Below, one piece after another: positions 1 to 7,928 of a stretch of DNA of 64,000 nucleotides. The DNA lies in assembly GCA_024398135.1 (NCBI GenBank), contig CP073750.1:124001-188000 (forward strand), read 5' to 3'. Positions within the stretch are counted from its first letter, which is position 1. Each line of letters opens with the position of its first letter. The translations under genes were made by a program, and so were the position numbers. This DNA is from a bacterium SCSIO 12643. Lineage in GTDB: Bacteria; Bacteroidota; Bacteroidia; Flavobacteriales_G; Salibacteraceae. The notes beneath the pieces are model-generated. The model did not search any database, had not been told where the DNA came from, and was given only the letters and a program-made list of their open reading frames with translations.

Positions 1-3000
1 GAGTCAATACGCCCGGATCGTATGTGGCACTTGTTGATCCTGGGATCATTGTCCAATGTGGATTTCCTACAGTGTTTGGTACGTTCACTAAACTTTGTAA
101 CCAGATATACTCTATTACGCCTACTCCACCTGATGGTAAGCTTACACTTGTAATCGGTGCCGGATCAAAACTTCCACAGTTAGACTGTGCTCCGGTAATT
201 GCTCCTGCACTGGTTACATTACAACACATTGTTGCGATGGTATTACTTCCTGTCGCTGTACATCCATTCGCATCCGTTACTGTTACTGAATACGTTCCAG
301 GTACCAGACTATTAATTGTTGATCCTGTTGAGCCGTTTGACCATGCATAGGTAAATGGTGCTGTTCCACCTGTTACTAATGTGTTCATGCTTCCATTTGC
401 CAAGTTACCGACACAAGTTGCTTGGGTAGCTTGAACTGTTGCACTTAATACATTCGGCTCAGTGATTGTTACTGAACTTGTACTCGTTGCTCCGTTCGCA
501 TCTGTTACAGTTACACTGTATGTTCCTGCAGCTAATCCATTGATTGTTGAAGTTGAAGCTCCATTTGACCATGCATATGAGTAAGGAGTTACTGCTCCGC
601 TTGCTGATGCTGTTGCTGATCCGTTCGCATTTCCGTTACAATCTACATTGTTATTTACTACTGTTGTAGAAGTCAATGCCGTTGGCTCTGTTACTGTTGA
701 TGTCGCTACTGCGGTACATCCATTTGCATCTGTTACAGTCACTGTATATGTTCCTACTGTTAGACCTGAGATCGTAGCTGTTGTTGATCCGGTATTCCAT
801 GCATAAGAGTATGCTGGGGTTCCTCCGTTTGCTAATGCTGCTACTTCTCCGTTTGAGCCTCCGTTAATTAACACATTAGCATTTACTACGCTTGATACAG
901 TTAAGGCTGTCGGCTCCGTAATCGTTACTGAACTTGTACTTGTTGCTCCGTTGGCATCTGATACAGTCACTGTGTATGTTCCTGCTGCAAGGTTTGTGAT
1001 TGTAGATGTTGTTGATCCGTTTGACCATGCAAATATATAAGGTGTTACTGCTCCGTTAGCTGATGCTGTTGCAGATCCATTTGCATTACCGTTACAATCT
1101 ACATTGTTGTTCACTACTGCACTTGAGGTCAATGCACTTGGCTCAGTTACTGTTGAAGTTGCTACTGCTGTACATCCGTTGGCATCAGTTACTGTCACAG
1201 TATATGTTCCAGCAGTAAGGTTTGAAATCGTTGAAGTTGTCGCTCCGGTTGACCATGCATAAGTATATGATGGTGTTCCTCCGTTTGCTGACGCTGCTAC
1301 TTCTCCGGTTGACCCTCCGTTGATTAACACGTTTGAATTTACTACACTTGATGCTGTTAAGGCTGTCGGCTCAGTGATCGTTACTTGAGCTGTTGCATCA
1401 CATCCTTTGCTATCTGTTGCAGTTACAGTATATGTTCCTGCTGCTAGATTAGTAATTGTAGCTGTTGAAGCTCCATTTGACCATGCATATGTAAATGGTG
1501 CGGTTCCTCCTGTTGCACTTGCTGTTGCAGAACCAGTACTGGTTCCATGACAACTTGCATTTGTTGATGATACAATTGAAGCAGTTACTGTTGGATTTAC
1601 TTCAATAGTAATCACATTTGATTCACCTGCATAGAATGTACAAGTACTTGTTCTTGCACATCTAATGAAATATGTTGTTTGAGTCAATACTCCCGGATCA
1701 TATGTTGCGCTTGTTGACCCTGGTATCATTGTCCAGTGTGGGTTACCAACTGTGTTTGGTACATTTACATGACTTTGTAACCAGATGTACTCTATTGTTC
1801 CTACTCCTCCTGATGGTAAACTTACACTTGTAATCGGTGCTGGATCAAAACTTCCACAGTTAGACTGTGCTCCGGTAATTGCTCCTGCACTGGTTACATT
1901 ACAACACATCGTTGCAATTGTATTACTTCCTGTTGCTGTACATCCGTTCGCATCTGTTACTGTTACTGAATAAGTTCCTGGTACCAAGCTATTGATTATT
2001 GATCCTGTTGAACCATTTGACCATGCATAAGTAAATGGTGCTGTTCCACCGGTTACTAATGTATTCATGCTTCCATTTGCTAAGTTACCTCCACAAGTCG
2101 CTTGTGTTGCTTGAACTGTTGCACTTAATACATTCGGTTCTGTAATCGTTACTGAACTTGTGCTTGTTGCTCCGTTCGCATCTGATACTGTTACTGTATA
2201 TGTTCCTGCTGATAATCCGTTAATCGTTGCTGTTGTTGATCCATTTGACCATACATATGTATATGGTGTTACTGCTCCGCTTGCTGATGCTGTTGCCGAT
2301 CCATTTGCATTTCCATTACAATCTACATTGTTGTTTACTACTGCTGTAGAAGTCAATGCCGTTGGCTCTGTTACTGTTGATGTTGCTACTGCGGTACATC
2401 CATTTGCATCAGTTACTGTTACAGTATATGTTCCTGCTATCAAGTTAGAGATTGTTGAAGTCGTTGCTCCAGTGTTCCATGCATAAGTGTATGCTGGGGT
2501 TCCTCCGTTAGCATTTGCTGCTACTTCTCCGTTTGATCCTCCGTTAATTAACACATTAGCATTTACTACACTTGATGCTGTTAAGGCTGTTGGCTCGGTA
2601 ATCGTTACTGAACTTGTACTTGTTGCTCCGTTCGCATCTGTTACAGTTACACTGTATGTTCCAGCTGCTAATCCGTTGATCGTTGAAGTTGTTGATCCGT
2701 TTGACCATGCATAGGTGTATGGAGTTACTGCTCCGCTTGCTGATGCTGTTACTGATCCATTCGCATTACCATTACAATCTACATTGTTATTTACTACTGC
2801 TGTAGAAGTCAATGCACTTGGCTCTGTTACTGTTGATGTTGCTACTGCGGTACATCCATTTGCATCAGTTACTGTTACAGTATATGTTCCTGCTGTTAAG
2901 CCTGAGATTGTTGAAGTTGTTGCTCCAGTTGACCATGCATAAGAGTATGCTGGGGTTCCTCCGTTTGCACTTGCTGCTACTTCTCCGTTTGAGCCTCCGT

Positions 3001-5800
3001 TAATTAACACATTAGCATTTACTACGCTTGATGCGGTTAAAACTGTCGGCTCTGTGATCGTTACTGAGTTTGTTGATGTTGCTCCGTTAGCATCTGTCAC
3101 AGTCACTGTATAAGTTCCTGCTGATAGTCCGTTAATTGTAGCCGTTGAAGCTCCGTTTGACCATGCATAGGTGTATGGAGTTACTGCTCCGCTTGCACTT
3201 GCTGTTGCTGAACCATTTGCATTACCGTTACAATCTACATTGTTGTTTACTACTGCACTTGATGTCAATGCGGTTGGCTCGGTTACTGTTGAAGTCGCTA
3301 CTGCGGTACATCCATTCGCATCAGTTACGGTTACTGTATATGTGCCTGCTGTTAGACCTGAGATCGTAGCTGTTGTTGCTCCGGTGTTCCATGCATAAGT
3401 GTATGCTGGGGTTCCTCCGTTTGCACTTGCTGCTACTTCTCCGTTTGATCCTCCGTTGATTAATACATTAGCATTTACTACGCTTGATGCGGTTAATGCT
3501 GTCGGCTCCGTAATCGTTACTGAATTTGTACTTGTTGCGCTATTTGCATCAGTTACTGTTACACTATATGTACCTGCTGCTAATCCGTTGATCGTTGATG
3601 TGGTCGATCCGTTTGACCATGCATAGGTGTATGGAGTTACTGCGCCACTTGCTGATGCTGTTGCTGAACCATTTGCATTACCATTACAATCTACATTGTT
3701 ATTTACTACTGCACTTGATGTTAACGCTGTTGGCTCTGTTACTGTTGATGTTGCTACTGCGGTACATCCATTTGCATCGGTTACTGTTACACTATATGTT
3801 CCTGCTATCAAGTTAGAGATTGTTGAAGTCGTTGCTCCAGTGTTCCATGCATAAGTGTATGCTGGGGTTCCGCCATTGGCTGAAGCTACTACTTCTCCGT
3901 TTGAGCCTCCATTGATTAATACGTTTGCATTTACAGTTGATGCTGCTACTAGTACGGTTGGCTCTGTGATCGTTACTGAACTTGTACTTGTTGCTCCGTT
4001 AGCATCAGTTACAGTTACACTGTATGTTCCTGCAGCTAGTCCGTTGATCGTTGAAGTTATCGCGCCATTTGACCATGCATAGGTGTATGGAGTTACTGCT
4101 CCGCTTGCACTTGCTGTTGCTGATCCGTTCGCATTACCATTACAATCTACATTATTGTTTACTACTGCACTTGATGTTAACGCTGTTGGTTCTGTTACCG
4201 TTGATGTTGCTATTGCAGTACATCCGTTTGCATCAGTTACTGTTACAGTATATGTTCCTGCTGTCAAGTTAGAGATTGTTGAAGTCGTTGCTCCATTTGA
4301 CCATGCATAAGTGTATGCTGGGGTTCCGCCATTTGCACTTGCTGCTACTTCTCCGTTTGAACCTCCGTTAATTAACACATTCGCATTTACTACGCTGGAT
4401 GCAGTTAAAACTGTCGGCTCTGTGATCGTTACTAAACTTGTACTTGTTGCGCCATTTGCATCAGTTACTGTTACACTATATGTTCCAGCTGCTAGTCCAT
4501 TGATCGTAGCTGTTGTCGCGCCATTTGACCATGCATAGGTGTATGGAGCTACTGCTCCGCTTGCTGATGCTGTTGCTGATCCATTAGCATTACCATTACA
4601 ATCTACATTGTTGTTTACTACTGCTGTAGAAGTCAATGCCGTTGGCTCTGTTACTGTTGAAGTCACTACAGCTGTACATCCATTTGCATCGGTTACAGTC
4701 ACTGTATATGTTCCTGCTGTTAGACCTGAGATTGTTGAAGTTGTTGCTCCGGTTGACCATGCATAAGAGTATGCTGGTGTTCCGCCATTGGCTGAAGCTG
4801 CTACTTCTCCGTTTGAGCCTCCGTTGATTAACACATTCGCATTTACTACGCTGGATGCGGTTAAGGCTGTTGGCTCTGTGATCGTTACTTGAGCTGTTGC
4901 ATCACATCCTTTGCTATCTGTTGCAGTTACAGTATAAGTTCCTGCTGTTAGATTTGTGATCGTAGCAGTTGTTGCCCCATTTGACCATGCATAGGTAAAT
5001 GGTGCTGTTCCTCCTGTTGCATTCGCTGTTGCTGAACCAGTACTGGTTCCATGGCAACTTGCATTAGTTGATGATACAATTGAAGCGGCTACTGTTGGAT
5101 TTACTTCAATGGCAATCACATTTGATTCACCTGCATAGAATGTACAAGTACTTGTTCTTGCACATCTAATAAAATATGTTGTTTGTGTCAATACACCCGG
5201 ATCATAAGTAGCACTTGTTGATCCTGGTATCATTGTCCAATGTGGATTTCCTACAGTGTTTGGTACGTTCACTAAACTTTGTAACCAGATATACTCTATT
5301 GCGCCTACTCCACCTGCTGGTAAACTTACACTTGTAATCGGTGCCGGATCAAAACTTCCACAGTTAGACTGTGCTCCGGTAATTGCTCCTGCACTGGTTA
5401 CATTACAACACATTGTTGCGATTGAGGATGTATCTACTAATGAACATCCATTTGCATCTGTAATAGTCACAGAATAAGCTCCTGGATTCAATGCTGAAAT
5501 CGAAGCCGTAGTATCTCCATTTGACCATAAATAAGAATACGGTGCGGTTCCTCCAGCTGTCAAAGTACTGATACTTCCATCGGCTAAATTTCCACCACAA
5601 GTCGCTTGAGTCGTTTGCAAAGTATTTGATAAAGCCGCTACTGGTTCATTTACGGTAAACGTAACCGAATCAGAAACACCATTTGCATCTGTTACTGTAA
5701 CCGTATACGTTCCTGCGGATAAATTTGAAGCATTTGATACACTTGCTCCTGTATTCCATGCATAGGTATAAGGCGCTACTCCACCTATTCCAGCTAGAGA
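1..5800 (-). repeat. Tandem 228-bp SprB repeats with 312-bp spacer modules
   Basis: The conserved Trp codon (seen on the plus strand as gaccatgca) recurs every 228 bases from 339 to 1479 (6 copies) and from 2019 to 4983 (14 copies), and near 5523 and 5756 (2 copies, 231 apart). Between blocks the step is 540, that is 228 plus a 312-base insert. Two repeat subtypes alternate: one contains VLINGGSNGE, the other VDCNGNANGS, giving a 456-base higher-order unit. The spacer recurs at offsets of exactly 1680 and 3504 bases, which differ by eight repeats. Stretches such as 181-229, 1861-1909 and 5365-5413 are identical. Confidence 0.92.
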
Positions 5801-6982
5801 TACCTGTCCTGAATTATCACCATAACATAAAACATCATTTACTTGATGGTTAATACTAATTGAAAGACTACACCAATCTGGCCAGACTATTGATTCAATA
5901 TCATCATAAGGAGTAATAATATTGCTAGAAGATACAATTGCTAAAGTTTGCGGATCGATGGTGTATATAGTTGTACTTGCTAAGTGTGTTCCGAACATCA
6001 ATCTTCCATCAGGTCTCATTTCCAAAGACTCCACAGGGCCTGGAAGTGTGTTAGTTAAAATGTTAATGTTTCCGGTAACCGGATCAAATGTGGACAATTC
6101 TTTATCATCAGTAGCCACATACAGAACCGATCCGTCTTTACTCCAGGCCATACCGTCAAAATCCAAAGGTGATGAGAATACCATGGTACCTACTCCTGTA
6201 TTCGTATTAATGGTAATTAAACCATAATCATCTACCCATGCATATAAAACATTCGTCACCGGGTGAAATGCCAATGACACCACATCATCGTATCCTGTGG
6301 GACCAATAATGTTAAGGTTTCCTGTTAATGCATCTATACTATAAAAGTATCCATCGAACCCATGTTGGTTATCATTTCCTGATGTTGCATAAAGTATTCC
6401 GGTATTTTTATCGATTTCCATACCTTCAATATCCCAACCATCTAAATGAGGTCCAAGATTTGAAACTGTATTACCGTTAAATACATCTACTGTAAAAATT
6501 TGAGAATAATCGCTTGACTTTTTATCCTGAACAGCATACAATAAACACGAATTGACCGGTGCTGAAGGCACGGTCATTTTTACCATGTTGGATTGTTCTC
6601 CCCAATTGTAACAGGTATTTCTTTTTGACACCCTTATATAATAGGTTGTCTGTGTAATGAATCCTGGATTATAATCTTGAGCTGTTGCCCCCGGAATATC
6701 TGTCCAGTAAGGGTTTCCCGGAGTATTAGGTACCGGTACAGTACTCTTCATCCATTTATACTCGATTACACCGGTTCCTCCGGTTGGAAAGTTAGTGTTG
6801 ACAATCAGGGCTGGATCAAAACCTCCTGGGACACCAGTTTGATTGGAAGAAATTGTTCCTCCATCAGTTATCGGGTCACATAAAATTGATTGTACTGTGA
6901 AGCTGTTAGTTTTAGAAATTGCAACGCCTTGCAATAGCAGAAACAACAGTAATGAAATTGTAGTAGGTAATGTTTTTTTCAT
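1..6982 (-). CDS. Giant SprB-repeat cell-surface adhesin (partial, C-terminus outside window)
   Basis: Continuous reading frame of 2327 codons from an ATG at 6980-6982 to the left edge, where it is still open. It starts with a clear signal peptide (MKKTLPTTISLLLFLLLQG). An Ig-like module follows at about residues 35-145, then a beta-propeller-like stretch (about 150-365) with repeated motifs of the 'GNIN..', 'LYVATDD' and 'TGVGTM' kind. From about residue 370 there are tandem SprB-type repeats of 76 residues with the core PY.Y.WS.G.TT..I..L.AGTYTVTVTDANGC. I count 22 copies, in blocks of 2, 14 and 6, separated by a 104-residue Cys-containing spacer. SprB-type proteins are T9SS-exported filaments used in gliding or adhesion; this role is inferred. 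The sorting domain, if present, lies outside the window. A TAnnTTTG element sits 25 bases upstream. Confidence 0.88.
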   Translation of the reverse strand, partial: MKKTLPTTISLLLFLLLQGVAISKTNSFTVQSILCDPITDGGTISSNQTGVPGGFDPALIVNTNFPTGGTGVIEYKWMKSTVPVPNTPGNPYWTDIPGATAQDYNPGFITQTTYYIRVSKRNTCYNWGEQSNMVKMTVPSAPVNSCLLYAVQDKKSSDYSQIFTVDVFNGNTVSNLGPHLDGWDIEGMEIDKNTGILYATSGNDNQHGFDGYFYSIDALTGNLNIIGPTGYDDVVSLAFHPVTNVLYAWVDDYGLITINTNTGVGTMVFSSPLDFDGMAWSKDGSVLYVATDDKELSTFDPVTGNINILTNTLPGPVESLEMRPDGRLMFGTHLASTTIYTIDPQTLAIVSSSNIITPYDDIESIVWPDWCSLSISINHQVNDVLCYGDNSGQVSLAGIGGVAPYTYAWNTGASVSNASNLSAGTYTVTVTDANGVSDSVTFTVNEPVAALSNTLQTTQATCGGNLADGSISTLTAGGTAPYSYLWSNGDTTASISALNPGAYSVTITDANGCSLVDTSSIATMCCNVTSAGAITGAQSNCGSFDPAPITSVSLPAGGVGAIEYIWLQSLVNVPNTVGNPHWTMIPGSTSATYDPGVLTQTTYFIRCARTSTCTFYAGESNVIAIEVNPTVAASIVSSTNASCHGTSTGSATANATGGTAPFTYAWSNGATTATITNLTAGTYTVTATDSKGCDATAQVTITEPTALTASSVVNANVLINGGSNGEVAASANGGTPAYSYAWSTGATTSTISGLTAGTYTVTVTDANGCTAVVTSTVTEPTALTSTAVVNNNVDCNGNANGSATASASGAVAPYTYAWSNGATTATINGLAAGTYSVTVTDANGATSTSLVTITEPTVLTASSVVNANVLINGGSNGEVAASANGGTPAYTYAWSNGATTSTISNLTAGTYTVTVTDANGCTAIATSTVTEPTALTSSAVVNNNVDCNGNANGSATASASGAVTPYTYAWSNGAITSTINGLAAGTYSVTVTDANGATSTSSVTITEPTVLVAASTVNANVLINGGSNGEVVASANGGTPAYTYAWNTGATTSTISNLIAGTYSVTVTDANGCTAVATSTVTEPTALTSSAVVNNNVDCNGNANGSATASASGAVTPYTYAWSNGSTTSTINGLAAGTYSVTVTDANSATSTNSVTITEPTALTASSVVNANVLINGGSNGEVAASANGGTPAYTYAWNTGATTATISGLTAGTYTVTVTDANGCTAVATSTVTEPTALTSSAVVNNNVDCNGNANGSATASASGAVTPYTYAWSNGASTATINGLSAGTYTVTVTDANGATSTNSVTITEPTVLTASSVVNANVLINGGSNGEVAASANGGTPAYSYAWSTGATTSTISGLTAGTYTVTVTDANGCTAVATSTVTEPSALTSTAVVNNNVDCNGNANGSVTASASGAVTPYTYAWSNGSTTSTINGLAAGTYSVTVTDANGATSTSSVTITEPTALTASSVVNANVLINGGSNGEVAANANGGTPAYTYAWNTGATTSTISNLIAGTYTVTVTDANGCTAVATSTVTEPTALTSTAVVNNNVDCNGNANGSATASASGAVTPYTYVWSNGSTTATINGLSAGTYTVTVSDANGATSTSSVTITEPNVLSATVQATQATCGGNLANGSMNTLVTGGTAPFTYAWSNGSTGSIINSLVPGTYSVTVTDANGCTATGSNTIATMCCNVTSAGAITGAQSNCGSFDPAPITSVSLPSGGVGTIEYIWLQSHVNVPNTVGNPHWTMIPGSTSATYDPGVLTQTTYFIRCARTSTCTFYAGESNVITIEVNPTVTASIVSSTNASCHGTSTGSATASATGGTAPFTYAWSNGASTATITNLAAGTYTVTATDSKGCDATAQVTITEPTALTASSVVNSNVLINGGSTGEVAASANGGTPSYTYAWSTGATTSTISNLTAGTYTVTVTDANGCTAVATSTVTEPSALTSSAVVNNNVDCNGNANGSATASANGAVTPYIFAWSNGSTTSTITNLAAGTYTVTVSDANGATSTSSVTITEPTALTVSSVVNANVLINGGSNGEVAALANGGTPAYSYAWNTGSTTATISGLTVGTYTVTVTDANGCTAVATSTVTEPTALTSTTVVNNNVDCNGNANGSATASASGAVTPYSYAWSNGASTSTINGLAAGTYSVTVTDANGATSTSSVTITEPNVLSATVQATQATCVGNLANGSMNTLVTGGTAPFTYAWSNGSTGSTINSLVPGTYSVTVTDANGCTATGSNTIATMCCNVTSAGAITGAQSNCGSFDPAPITSVSLPSGGVGVIEYIWLQSLVNVPNTVGNPHWTMIPGSTSATYDPGVLT

Positions 6983-7373
6983 TCTGTATTTATTTGTGTA
7001 TGGATGCAAATCTAAGCTCCTTTTTCAATTAAAAAAACGACTTACACCCACGCAACCCACTGTATTACAGCAAAACACCCTATTTTCAAGGATTTAAAAG
7101 GGATAAAAAATATTAATTTTGTGATGAAATAGTTTAAAATTGTGACGTTATATTTAAAACGAAGATGTAATAGTTAAAACTCATGACCATTTAGTTAAAA
7201 ACATTCAGTCTTATAAATTGAATTTTCTCTTAGTTTTTTGATGAAAATCTAATTGAAAAATTTGACCAATAAACACACAAAATATTTTGAGAAAAAAAGA
7301 CACAAAAATCCCTGAAATTGAAAATATTTTCAATTCATTGCTGAGTTAAGGAAAATAAGAAAGTGTAATTTGT
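6983..7373. other. AT-rich intergenic region upstream of the adhesin
   Basis: 391 bases, strongly A+T rich, between the 5' end of the adhesin and the 3' end of the 177-residue membrane protein. Apart from the -7 motif at 7007-7014 I see no gene, hairpin terminator or repeat. Its length leaves room for a long regulated leader upstream of the adhesin. Confidence 0.5.
7007..7014 (-). promoter_or_regulatory. Candidate -7 element (TAGATTTG) of the adhesin gene
   Basis: Minus-strand TAGATTTG matches the Bacteroidota -7 consensus TAnnTTTG and ends 25 bases before the adhesin ATG. No well-spaced -33 TTG was found, so this is a motif match only. Confidence 0.35.
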
Positions 7374-7907
7374 CTATCTGAATTTCTTTTGAAATTCTAG
7401 TTTTAAACCTTTGATCGCAACATCAGTCGGAACCTTTTCTAGTTGAGAAATAATATTCATCATTTCTTTCCCTAAATCAACAGCTGTTGCATTTTCAGGT
7501 AACCTTGACGCAGCTAAATTGATTAATTTGGTAATTTCATCCTTAGCCATCAAAACAAGCTTCCAGGCTGATAACGAAACATATAACTGCTGTGTCATAT
7601 TATGCTCATATTCTTGTCTAATCGCCTTTAACATTTGCGTATGCAATGCTCTGGAACTCATTCCCGGTCTCTGCATACGCATCATTAAATTATCAGGTTG
7701 CAACCTTTCCAATAACAATATTAAACGTTCGTAAGCCTGCATTTGCAATGGACGCATATCTTGCTTATTCGCTTTGGATATCATCAGCTCATCTCTTCTC
7801 TTCTGGTCATCAAAATGATTCTTTAACATGACCTGTACCACCACTACCACTGCTACGGATGGAATTAATATCTTAAATAGGTCAAATAAATAATCTAATG
7901 CTGTCAT
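7374..7907 (-). CDS. Conserved membrane-anchored protein of unknown function (177 aa)
   Basis: One hydrophobic segment near the N-terminus (about residues 10-27) is followed by a long, charged, mostly helical cytoplasmic-type region rich in Gln, Met and Leu. The look is that of a conserved Bacteroidota protein family found near the topoisomerase IV genes (I believe DUF7935, from memory). It lies 21 bases downstream of parC on the same strand and is probably the last gene of the parE-parC transcript. No catalytic motif is visible. A membrane-attached accessory role is possible but nothing in the sequence shows it. Confidence 0.7.
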   Translation of the reverse strand: MTALDYLFDLFKILIPSVAVVVVVQVMLKNHFDDQKRRDELMISKANKQDMRPLQMQAYERLILLLERLQPDNLMMRMQRPGMSSRALHTQMLKAIRQEYEHNMTQQLYVSLSAWKLVLMAKDEITKLINLAASRLPENATAVDLGKEMMNIISQLEKVPTDVAIKGLKLEFQKKFR

Positions 7908-7928
7908 AAACTTCTTCTTTCTTCTACT

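Noticed and set aside
24-5477. Series of 62-108 residue plus-strand open frames spaced 228 bases apart in 1-5480
   Set aside because: They are antisense shadows of the SprB repeats; the minus-strand frame is uninterrupted, has a signal peptide and codes for conserved motifs.
1-5800. CRISPR array
   Set aside because: The regular spacing is 228 bases with coding content and no short palindromic repeats or unique spacers.
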